Shown here: one piece after another, positions 10,545-18,383 of the stretch
How the letters are laid out: the number at the start of each line of letters is the position of its first letter
Numbering within the stretch: position 1 is the first letter of the stretch
DNA from: Sphacelaria rigidula
Taxonomy: Eukaryota > Phaeophyceae > Sphacelariales
DNA: 20,037 nucleotides
Assembly (NCBI GenBank): GCA_964200075.2
Contig: CAXNAA020000578.1
Coordinates: 1 to 20,037, forward strand
Reading direction: 5' to 3'
Translations under genes and position numbers: made by a program
The notes under the pieces: model-generated
The model's database searches: none
Told to the model about the DNA's origin: nothing
Seen by the model: only the letters and a program-made list of their open reading frames with translations

Positions 10545-10661
10545 TCTCTTTCTTTTTGTTTCGTTTTTTTTTTTTTTTTTCTTTCTCTTCTTTTATTTTT
10601 NNNCTTTTTTCCTTAGGCTTTCTTGCCCGGGTGTTGACACCGGTTTGAAAAGTAAGTAAGT
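10445..10661 (+). repeat. Duplicated 48-bp microexon-like module, copies 169 bp apart
   Basis: Copies at 10445-10492 and 10614-10661 are identical at 45 of 48 positions. Each contains TAG|, a 35-nt block with TTGACACCGG, then |GTAAGTAAG: a consensus acceptor, a microexon-sized block (10448-10482 and 10617-10651) and a consensus donor. Each is followed by T-rich sequence and a C run. Entered in phase 2, copy 1 reads into TAG whereas copy 2 stays open (P-LSCPGVDTGLK). An N run at 10601-10603 and long homopolymers lie between the copies, so the duplication may come from a failed assembly overlap. Confidence 0.6.
10601..10603. other. Assembly gap (3 N) in a T/C-rich homopolymer stretch
   Basis: Three unresolved bases lie between a run of about 28 C plus long T runs and the second copy of the 48-bp module. 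The true length and sequence are unknown here. Confidence 0.98.
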
Positions 10662-10785
10662 TTTTTTTTTTTCTCTTTTTTGCCCCCCCCCCCCCCCTTC
10701 TCTCGAGTTCTCGAGTTCTTTATGGAGCGATTGTTTTGTTTTTTACCCTGGACGCATCTACTTGTTGCCACTGCTGCATTCGCAG

Positions 10786-10953
10786 CGGGTCGTCTGTTGT
10801 ATCAATCAATCTGTTACACGGGCGGTGCCCGCGGTTTGACTGATATGTCCACTCAGTCAGCCTCCATGTTCGACATAACCTGCAGGATTAAAGTCCTGTA
10901 CTCCCACTACCCTCCGAAAGGGGCGAACATGCCCTCGTTGTCCATCGAACTGA
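10786..10953 (+). CDS. Candidate alternative exon of 168 nt, uncertain
   Basis: The interval is bounded by a pyrimidine-containing acceptor (gcattcgcag at 10785) and a consensus donor CTGA|gtaagt at 10954. In frame it encodes GRLLYQSICYTGGARG through to YPPKGANMPSLSIEL. It starts and ends in phase 1, and the following 134-nt intron ends at the very C-rich acceptor 11087, which is also phase 1. Against it: the sequence is unlike the low-complexity neighbours, and a simpler direct splice from exon 2 to 11176 exists. It may be an alternative exon or a chance open segment. Confidence 0.3.
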
Positions 10954-11175
10954 GTAAGTAAAGAGTCCACACTTCCTTGCCCCCCTCGGCAATGTGCCCG
11001 AATGATGCACAACGGAAAACGCTATAAAAGTCACCCTCGAGATGCGTACTTTTTGCCCCCTCCACCTCCCCCCTTCCCCCCCCCCAGCGTATCTCAAAAG
11101 GCACCATACCCGATATGCTGTTGCCTCTCTCTGGAAACCGCTCGTCCGCTCTGCAATTTCCGCCTGTACGCGCAG

Positions 11176-12433
11176 ATCACCGTTATCAACACCGCGCTCG
11201 CGAACACGATCTCGAACGGAGGGCCATGATCCATTTCCTGTCTTGCACGATCCGCGCCAAGGTAGGGATGCCGCTAGCGGAGAGATCTTAAGCAGCACCT
11301 CGACGGACGCGGTCGTGCCGTACCCATCGGCTTCAGCGGCAGCAGGGGCGGCGGGGGCGGTGGCGACAGCGGTAGTGTCGGCTACCGCTGGAGAGCCAGT
11401 GAAGCGCCAAAAAGGGCGATTCAAGCTGCGAGATCTCGGGGAGATTCAGTCAGGACCGCCAACCCCTGTTGCTGGAGCGCTAGGTGGCAGTGGTGGTGTC
11501 GGTGGTGCTGCAGTTGTTGCTGTAGGACAAGGACAGCTATCCCAGCAATCTCAAACGCCGGCGCAACTGCCGGGAACCCTATCCGATGTTTCTATTAGCA
11601 CGGCGGGGGAGCAGCAACCGACGGGTGTAGTAGTGGCGCCAGGCGCAGGGGCGGCGGCTGCCACGGCCTCTCCGGTCGCCGTTGCGCCTCTGGACGTGCA
11701 GGCCTCAATTATTCTGCTAATGGAGCAAAACAGGCAAATCTTGGATAAGCTGGCTACATTAGTGCCCGAGACGTCCGCGCCTTCCACTTTGGCGGCGGCA
11801 GCGGTTATAGCGTCGGGTTCGGCGGCGCAAACGCAGGCAACGGTGGCGACGGCGACTGCGGCGGCCGCGGTGGCGGTTGAGAGCCGTTATCAGTTCGTGA
11901 GTAACAATAACCCGCCTCCTGGGGTCGACAGGTCGCGCACGAGTAGCATGACCGCGCTGACTCTACAAACGCCGTTGCCGCCGAAACCCCCCAACCTGTA
12001 CGGGGCGGGAAGCTCAGGGGACCGTAACGTGTCCCCGCTCACGCGAGACACCCCCTCAGGGTGGTGGGGATCCCAACCGGCGCAAGTACAGCCGGGGCCT
12101 GGTGGCGGCGGCGGCGCGCAGGGTTCCGCGGGAGGGGGAGGGCCCCAGGGGCAGGGCGGCCAGCCTCCACGAAGGCCAGTAAGTGCTGGGATTAGTAGCA
12201 GAAACAGTGTCGATTCTGCCATGTCCACCGCAAATGCTGGCGGAGGTGGGGGCGGTGGGAGTGGGGGCGGCGGGGCAGGGGGTTCGACGTTGACTGTGTC
12301 GGCGAGAACTAAGGATGATGGGACCGGACGACGAGCGGAGAGGGGGCGACTGAGCACGTTGATTGACCAGTTGAAGGACGAGATTGATTTCCACGCGACG
12401 GCAAAGCGGGATATGGATCTTGAGTTGAAGAGG
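11176..12433 (+). CDS. Exon 3 (about residues 177-595): second KGRF box, short helix, start of coiled coil
   Basis: This is the largest coding block, open from well before 11088 to the donor AGG|gtgagt at 12434. In order it encodes: an Arg/Ser/Pro-rich entry (SPLSTPRSRTRSR); an Ala-rich stretch; KRQKGRFKLRDLGEIQSG (KGRF at about 255-258); a Gly/Ala/Gln linker; a probable helix ASIILLMEQNRQILDKLATL (about 352-371); further Ala/Gly/Pro-rich disorder with RRPVSAGISSRNSVDS; and finally a heptad-like segment from LSTLIDQLKDEI to LELKR (about 568-595) that continues into exon 4. GC3 is high. A start at 11088, fed by a phase-1 exon, is possible. The KGRF plus helix arrangement loosely recalls tails of Ste20/FRAY-like kinases and TSC22D-type scaffolds, but no kinase domain is present in the window. 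Confidence 0.8.
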
Positions 12434-13309
12434 GTGAGTTTTTATTTGTGTTCTCGGCTTGTTTTGATTTGATCAGCGCATTATCCTTGGCTAGCTTGAG
12501 AGCCCTACACATCGATGTGTTGATACATTTTGCAAGCTCACGTGTCCTTACTTTGCTGGCAGTTGAGCATGCAGAGTGCCCACTGAAATTCGGGCTACAC
12601 CCGTGTGATATGCTGGCTGGTTTCGGTCGTACGCTGATAGACTTGCGGACATGCCATCTCTGACTCGACACGAGCGGAGCGTACACGACGGTCCATCTTG
12701 TCCCATGACAGCTACGTGGTTTTGTCCTGCGCGGTCCATTTTTTCGATCGTTACCGTCGGCTACAACGACCCAATTTGACAGCCATGGACGGAGCAGCCT
12801 GTACTCTTAGGTCAAATCGTGGTGGTGGCCGATCACGTCAAGATGTTCGCAGTCCCTGTAACTCATGATACAACGTTTCTACACGAGGGTCCTCGCGCTG
12901 CGTCTTCCTGTTTGCGTGTGCCGTGGCGCACATGCCATTTTGCCTCACGAAGCAATGTGTCGACTCTATTTGAAGCAGTCGAAAATGGGAAGGTTTTCGC
13001 CACAACGGCAGGAGTAATGCCTTCGATTTTCCCGGTTCTGATGATACCTACATATGCGAGTGGTAATCAGCAGCAGTAACACAGAATGAGAGTATGGAAG
13101 GCTTTACGGTTGATGAAATTCCATGGCGTTTGATGGCGACCAGATATTTCAGCCCGTTCTTGACGCAGTCGCACGTCGGCGAGGATCAAATCTTGTGCGC
13201 AGCAAATCTTGTGAGCACACAAGGGACTACACTACGGAAGACCGACTGTGTGACCTTGCGAGATATCCCTTTCTTGGGTTCGGCTTCTGTTCAATATGCC
13301 GTCTTGCAG
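12434..13309 (+). other. Intron 3 (876 bp)
   Basis: It is a phase-0 intron, gtgagt to cttgcag, interrupting the coiled coil. Short ORFs inside lack recognisable features, and no repeat or RNA gene is seen. Confidence 0.75.
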
Positions 13310-13483
13310 GTGCGGCAGCGACACCGCTTCATGGAGGACAGGGCAGCGGAGGAAAAGAGCAAGGTTACGGCGGCGGAGGGTCGGATAGCGAAACTACAGG
13401 TGAAGATCAGGGCGATGACGGAGGAGAACAGGGTCTTGAGCGACGAAAACAAGAAGCTCCATCAGATTCTGCAGCAATTGCAG
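13310..13483 (+). CDS. Exon 4 (residues about 596-653): core of the coiled coil
   Basis: The 174-nt exon is bounded by gtcttgcag (13309) and CAG|gtaaaa (13484), in phase 0 at both ends. It encodes 58 residues, nearly all charged or helix-forming. Leu/Ile/Val spacing follows heptads in KLQVKIRAMTEENRVLS and DENKKLHQILQQLQ, and EEN/DEN pairs recall leucine-zipper coiled coils. Joined to the end of exon 3 it makes one uninterrupted coiled coil of about 86 residues. This is the only clearly ordered part of the predicted protein and probably drives dimerisation (inference). The block is far more conservable than its flanks and would be the best query for homologues. Confidence 0.85.
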
Positions 13484-13974
13484 GTAAAAAAAAAATAGTG
13501 GACGGTGACCCTGGCAGGGTTTTCCTGTTAAGGCTAATGTTGTAGACGTCCTTCTCGGCTCCCCCCTTTTCGACTTTTGTACAAGATGGAAGCCATGCTC
13601 GTCTTTTTTTTAATCCGTTTCTATTGTCAATGAGGGAGGCATCGTTTCAAGGCCTGCTTTGATAGCGTCGAAGGACGCGTGCGCAATTACTCCGTATCCA
13701 CGACAGTGACGTGGCGTGCATTTACGCCCGGGCAAAACCCCCGCGCGTGCCTGACGTCTGCGGCACGGGTTGCTTGGGTCAAACACGAAGTTTCCTGATG
13801 AGAAGACGTTGCTCTCGAGAAGCGCGTGGTATGGTGCTGTTAAGTCTGTGCGAAAGAAGCGCACCACAAAATGCCCACCCTACTGTGAAATTGTGTGTTC
13901 CTGGTCATGTTGTGAGCGAGCTTGTGCCTGCATTGGTCTTGGCTTCGCCCTTTCACTCGTGTTGTTGATACTAG
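13484..13974 (+). other. Intron 4 (491 bp)
   Basis: The donor is CAG|gtaaaa. The favoured acceptor is gttgatactag at 13974, which preserves phase 0. The alternative acceptor ...gattcag at 13981 would break the frame. No embedded element is recognised. Confidence 0.65.
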
Positions 13975-14017
13975 GATTCAGGATTCCCGCTGCCAAAACC
14001 GAACCCGGTCGCTGTGG

Positions 14018-14048
<31 letters not shown>

Positions 14049-14306
14049 TCAACACAACACGTCCGGAAATTCTTCGCCCCCAAATAAAAAGGACGTTGGC
14101 GGTGGTGGCGGATCTAGCAACGTGAATGCGGGCAATAATGCCTCCACGACTACCTCCAACTCACAGACGGGTAAGGCCGCGGGTGGCGGCGCAGGTAGTG
14201 GCGGCGCAGGTGTCGGCACGGGCGGAATGCCGTCCAAGAATCTCTCAGGCAGCACTACTGGTAAGCAGATCACCCAAGGCCAGCCATCGCCGCAGCAACA
14301 GCAGCA

Positions 14307-14354
<48 letters not shown>

Positions 14355-14417
14355 ACAACACGGAGTGCAGGCACCAGTGGACGGAATGTGGATGAGGCCG
14401 AGCGGGCATCCGCCTTC

Positions 14418-14456
<39 letters not shown>

Positions 14457-14458
14457 GC

Positions 14459-14489
<31 letters not shown>

Positions 14490-14649
14490 TCATTCCGGTC
14501 CTAGTTCTCAGGGTAGTGGCGTGGCGGCTCGCGGCAAGCCGCCAAGCATGGGGCACGCGAATCGGGTATCTCCCACGTCTGGAGGGCTAGAGGATCCGAG
14601 GTCTCCGCCAAGGCAGAGGCGCGATTCGATCACCGAACAATCCGAAGCT
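13975..14649 (+). CDS. Exon 5 (about residues 654-878): polyglutamine-rich disordered region
   Basis: The phase-0 exon begins DSGFPLPKPNPVAVGQQ and ends RRDSITEQSEA at the donor GCT|gtaagt. It holds three polyQ tracts: 9 Gln (14020-14046), 22 Gln (14293-14358) and 22 Gln (14419-14484). Between them are Gly/Asn/Ser/Thr-rich segments and an islet VQAPVDGMWMRPSGHPP. The last third has PRSPPRQRRDSITEQ, a basophilic-kinase-like site. No folded domain is seen; the composition is that of a prion-like or condensate-forming segment (inference). If the donor were not used, the frame would add a Lys-rich tail and stop at 14793 inside the MITE. Confidence 0.8.
14293..14484 (+). repeat. Two coding Gln microsatellites of equal length with different codon make-up
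   Basis: The first tract (14293-14358) is mostly CAG with scattered CAA. The second (14419-14484) begins with a long pure CAA run, then switches to CAG. Both encode exactly 22 Gln and flank a 20-residue spacer. The different codon make-up argues for independent expansion rather than duplication of one tract. Confidence 0.9.
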
Positions 14650-14717
14650 GTAAGTGTTACGAATGCGTTGCTATCTCGACGAAGTAACGTGGATGGGAAA
14701 AAGAAGGCTGCAAAAAA

Positions 14718-14939
14718 GAAGACTGCAAGGGCAGGTCGGGTAGGATACACCCGATTTTTTGGTATTTTGAAAAGTGGCACATCACCTGCCTAGGTCAGTT
14801 ACACCGACTTTTATGGGCTTTAGAGGGGGGGGGGACAAAACCACTGGGCTGGCTGCTGCTGTGGGCATGGATCGGAACTCCACTTTTCGAAATACCACAA
14901 TATCAGGTATACCTTACCCGACCTGCCCTTGGAAGGTTG
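14718..14939. mobile_element. hAT-like MITE, copy 2 (206 bp)
   Basis: The element at 14726-14931 has the same length (206 bp) and the same outer TIR (CAAGGGCAGGTCG) as the copy at 7969-8174, and its TIR similarity extends about 50 bp inward. The interior differs, including a run of G and a GCTGCTGCT-like segment. Flanking octamers GAAGACTG (14718-14725) and GAAGGTTG (14932-14939) match at 6 of 8 positions, a decayed target duplication. TIR mismatches and the eroded duplication suggest it is older than copy 1. Confidence 0.82.
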
Positions 14940-15039
14940 TTGTCGCGCATGTCATGCTTTGCCAAGAGACTTGGGTCTTATCGCACTTCACAACTCCAAC
15001 AGCTACGCTACCCCCCGCCCCCCTGGTCCGCCCCCCTGG

Positions 15040-15597
15040 TCCGGCGAGCATCCGACGTGCTCCGTCCCGGCTTTGTAGGGGCGGACCTCCGATGGAGTTA
15101 GCGTCGGTTGGCGATGACGCTATGAAACACGCCGCTCACTGAATAAGCTAGGCAACCAGCTTACCGATTTTTTTTTGCTCGCTTGCGTTTTTTTCGCGGT
15201 AACCATGATGATACTCAAGCTAGATCATGCTATGCAGCGTGGGAGAACCTCGACTCCGCACAATGGGGATTGTCGTACTACGTAGTGTTTGAATGGTGAG
15301 GCACCCATGAGGCAGTGTATAAGCCGGGATTGTCTGTGGAAGTGGTGATGCAAGAAAATGAAGCAACTCATTGTAGGCTGCCATCAAAATGCAAGATAAT
15401 CAGTACGCTTCGACCAAGCAATCTTAGCAGGATGCAGCTTACCCTTCAAGCGACTCGCTGAACACAGCACGGCGCTTCGCGCTTGATGATTCAGTACGAG
15501 CCTGGTCCGACGAAAACCCGGCGTGCTCCGTTCCGCCTTTGTAGGGGTGCGAGGTTAACGGTCTTATGATGATGGCGTGCAAGATCATGTGCACCCC
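15040..15597 (+). mobile_element. About 550-bp non-coding element with short direct terminal repeats, copy 1
   Basis: The element is roughly 90% identical by eye to 17673-18209 over its whole length. A ~40-bp motif (GTGCTCCGTYCCGSCTTTG plus TAGGGG) occurs near both ends in direct orientation, about 15052-15085 and 15513-15549. The interior has no coding ORF and includes a perfect ACTACGTAGT palindrome. Direct terminal repeats on a short non-coding element suggest a TRIM-like or other non-autonomous element. No tRNA-type A/B boxes were recognised, so a SINE is less favoured but not excluded. Confidence 0.72.
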
Positions 15598-15645
15598 CAT
15601 CCCCCGCCACCTCTTTTCCTGATGGCAACGCTCCCTTTGTTACAG

Positions 15646-16190
15646 TCGGCCGCGAAGGGTCAAGCCGCAAAAAATTTGCACTGGCGTCGCGAGAGCCTCG
15701 GCTCAGTCCTCGGTGCCGGCGGGATGGCGCCGATGGGCGGCCCTAGTCAGAGCCAGGGTCCATGGCAAGGAAAGACTTGGCCTCCGCCAGGACAAGGTGG
15801 GGGACAAGTGTTGTCCGCAGCAGCATCAGGAGCAGGAGGGGGGCCGGGCCCAGGCCCAGGGACGGGAGGGCGAGGGCCGCAGCAGGGACAGCAAACCCCA
15901 CCGCAGGGTATGCCAAGTCCAAGTTCCGGCCGCGGGCAGGTGTCACCACAGGCACAGCAGCAACAGGGTATGCATGGCAGCGGTGGCAGCGGTGGTGGGC
16001 AGGGGCAACCAGGCGGACGAGGCGGCGGTTTGCAAGGGCAGCAGCAGGGTGTTGGTATGCAGGGGGGGGCGGGGCGAGGGGGGCACGGGGGTGGCGCACC
16101 CCCTCCTCCCGTACATCAAAACCAGCGGGCGAATAACGCGCTTGCTAAACCGCGGGGGTCGATAAATCTTGGGACCCAGCAGCCCCAGCC

Positions 16191-16233
<43 letters not shown>

Positions 16234-16248
16234 CAACCAGGAATGCAG
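15646..16248 (+). CDS. Exon 6 (about residues 879-1079): Gly/Gln/Pro-rich disordered region
   Basis: The exon starts phase 0 after ctttgttacag with SAAKGQAAKNLHWRRESLGS and continues in Gly-, Pro- and Gln-rich sequence. Examples are GPGPGPGTGGRGPQQGQQ and HQNQRANNALAKPRGSINLG. A 15-Gln tract (16192-16236) precedes PGMQ. CAG|gtgtgt at 16248/16249 is a phase-0 donor compatible with exon 7. Without that splice the frame adds 15 residues and stops at TAG 16291-16293, so this could also be an alternative 3' end. WRRES repeats the basophilic motif theme seen in other exons. The exon lies between two directly repeated elements. Confidence 0.75.
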
Positions 16249-18383
16249 GTGTGTGTTCAGGGAGGCGGTGCGATGGGTGGGATGGGCAAGTAGAGGGAAA
16301 CAGAGTCGGTGACGGGGCGTGACGGTACATTATCCGGAAACGTACGAGAGCGGGGGCCGGAACGGTATGGCAAGGTGAACTATGCTGCTTTGGGGTAGGA
16401 GTAGAGGATCAGGGGCTGCCGCGCTTGCCGTATATGTGTCCCCGTTGTTTGCTGGTTGACGTGTTAGATCGTATGTGTCCAGATGGGCGTTGTTGTGTCA
16501 AGCAAAGGGTGTGCTAGTTTTCATTCTCGGCTGCGCGACGGTATAAGTCAAGTTGTGACAAACGACTTCTTGTAATCGAATTGGCGGGACTGGGCGAATT
16601 CGTCATTTTCGGGCCGAACGACTGAACCTCCATTTTCGTTCTTGCTCCTGTTGCCGCTGCCTTTGCTCGTATAATACGCACACATCACTGAAAAAAACTG
16701 CTGATCTTCGACTTGGGGTGGGGGGGTGCACCAGTATGGTCAACACGTACCGAACCGTTCGGTGTGGTCTTCGGGAATACTCTCCCTTCGTAACCGTCCG
16801 CTTTAGGCGAGCTGCACGTCCTGGTGTAATCTACTTGTGGTGGGTTTGGGATGGCCCCGCCTCTTCACGCTCTTGTGTCTTCCTTTTTTTTATCGTGCGG
16901 ACCATATGAGGAAATATCTTGTCATATTAGTCACCGTCGAAGGCTACGAGCAGCTTTGTATGCCCTGGTCGTGACGGCCTGGTGCGGTAGTTGTGTTTCC
17001 GTTGCTATACTGCTCGAAGCAAATCGAGTGAGCACTGCTGTGCGAATCACGTCTCACGACTCGATTCTCTGTTTTTCATACGCTTTTTGTAACTTAATTT
17101 CAGGTTTCATGGATAGCGTGAACACTCTGTTTGATGGCAAAAATCACTGCTGAACTGTGATGGAAAACGTGTTGATTTTGCCGTGAGTAGGATCGCCGAC
17201 TCCGTCACCCTTGTAACTTTGTAAGTCCGTAAACCTCGATAACTGTAGCTGACTTCGAGTGTCAACGAAGGATGGCACGGTGCTCATCACTTCGAGAACA
17301 GGGCTATTCCACCCGCCATACCACGATCAACCTTGCCCCCCGGACTCCCAGCCACCGATCACCTGCCTACCGCCGCCGACCTGCCGCACGGCTAGACGCC
17401 TCACCCGCACATGGCCCTTGCCATATTACCTGGTCACTACACCAAGTTCAGGCTCCCCCCACATAGCCACTGACTTCCGCGACCGCAAACACGTGCGCCC
17501 GCGACGCTCCTCTCCGTCCGTTGTTGTCTTTTCCCTGCGCCCGATTTTTTGGAAATGGTAGTGGCGTTTGTAGTGGTGTTGCTTCTCGTCCACTTTTCAT
17601 GTTGGGGTGTGTTCGAAGGAAGTAGTACTCGTTTTGTTAATAACTCATGTACCTCCCCCTCCCCTCTATGGCGTCGGCGAAAACCCGACGTGCTCCGTCC
17701 CGGCTTTGTAGGGGCGGACCCCTATGGGATTGGCGTCGGTTGGCGATGACGCTGTGAAACACGCCACTCACGGCGTAAGCTAGGCAACCCACTTTTTTTG
17801 TTTCCGGTAACCATGGTGCTGGTCGAGCTAGATCATGTTGTGCAGCGTGGGAGAACCTCGACTCCGCACAATGGGGATTGTCGTACTACGTAGTGTTTGA
17901 ATGGTGAGGCACCCATAAGGCAGTGTATAAGCCGGGATTGTCTCTGGAAGCGGTGATACCAGAAAATGAAGCAACTCATTGTAGGCTGCCATCAAAATGC
18001 AAGATAATCAGTACGCTTCGGGCCGAGCAATCTTAGCAGGATGCAGCTTACCCTTCAAGCGACTCGCTGAACACAGCACGGCGCTTCGCGCTTGATGATT
18101 CAGTACGAGCCTGGTCCGGCGAAAACCCGGCGTGCTCCGTTCCGCCTTTGTAGGGGTGCTAGGTTAACGGTCTCAAGATGATGGCGTGCAAGACCATGAA
18201 TACACCCCCTCTGTGGCGTCGCCATCTGTATTTGCTTGTTTCAACGTGCCTACTTGTGATTAGGTGGGCGTGATCTGCTCTTGTTTTGTCACTTTTCCAC
18301 TTGCATGCAACTAACCATCCCGTAACCCTTCCCGTCCCGTGCCATTCCCTCTTATTTTTTCTACTTCTTTGTCCGTTCTACAG
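16249..18383 (+). other. Intron 6 (about 2.1 kb)
   Basis: The phase-0 intron runs from CAG|gtgtgt to gtccgttctacag at 18383. About 16,300-17,670 holds short ORFs without recognisable features. The remainder is dominated by the repeat element at 17673-18209. If transcripts stop at 16293, the first part would be 3' UTR instead. Confidence 0.6.
17673..18209 (+). mobile_element. About 540-bp non-coding element with short direct terminal repeats, copy 2
   Basis: This is the same orientation and organisation as 15040-15597. The motif CGGCGAAAACCCGACGTGCT near 17676 recurs as CGGCGAAAACCCGGCGTGCT near 18117, each followed by CTTTGTAGGGG. Long interior blocks are base-for-base identical to copy 1, for example the block with AACCTCGACTCCGCACAATG. 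This points to recent activity or gene conversion. Copy 2 lacks about 20 bp of copy 1 near position 17795. Confidence 0.72.

Larger units (their letters stand above)
9623..11175 (+). other. Proposed intron 2, containing candidate microexons, poly-C tracts and a 3-N gap
   Basis: The simplest splice joins CC|gtgagt at 9623 to the acceptor tgtacgcgcag (11175), phase 2 to phase 2, giving ...DGKLVP-SPLSTPRSRTRSR. An alternative chain is also phase-consistent: 9622 to 10617-10651 (35 nt, phase 2 to 1), then 10786-10953 (168 nt, phase 1 to 1), then 11088 (phase 1). In that chain the acceptor at 11087 has an outstanding C-rich tract and the donor at 10954 is gtaagt. The interval also holds a truncated repeat copy (9851-9947) and C runs at 10514-10541 and 10683-10697. 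Transcript data would decide between the two chains. Confidence 0.45.
14650..15645 (+). other. Intron 5 (996 bp) carrying a MITE and a repeat element
   Basis: The phase-0 intron runs from GCT|gtaagt to ctttgttacag at 15645. Most of its length is transposable material: the MITE at 14726-14931 and the direct-terminal-repeat element at about 15040-15597, whose end lies only about 48 bp upstream of the acceptor. Little unique sequence remains. Confidence 0.75.

Noticed and set aside
11890-12357. Minus-strand Pro-rich ORF opposite exon 3
   Set aside because: It is a shadow of GC-rich Gly/Ala codons on the plus strand.
500-12433. Calling the gene a Ste20/WNK protein kinase because of the KGRF boxes
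   Set aside because: No catalytic motifs (Gly loop, HRD, DFG) are visible in any proposed exon, so only a docking-motif similarity is claimed.
14049-14489. Minus-strand ORF with very long Cys runs
   Set aside because: It is simply the reverse reading of the CAG/CAA tracts of exon 5.
15040-18209. Classifying the ~540-bp element as a SINE
   Set aside because: No tRNA-like A/B boxes or 3' A/T tail were recognised, and direct terminal repeats fit that class poorly.
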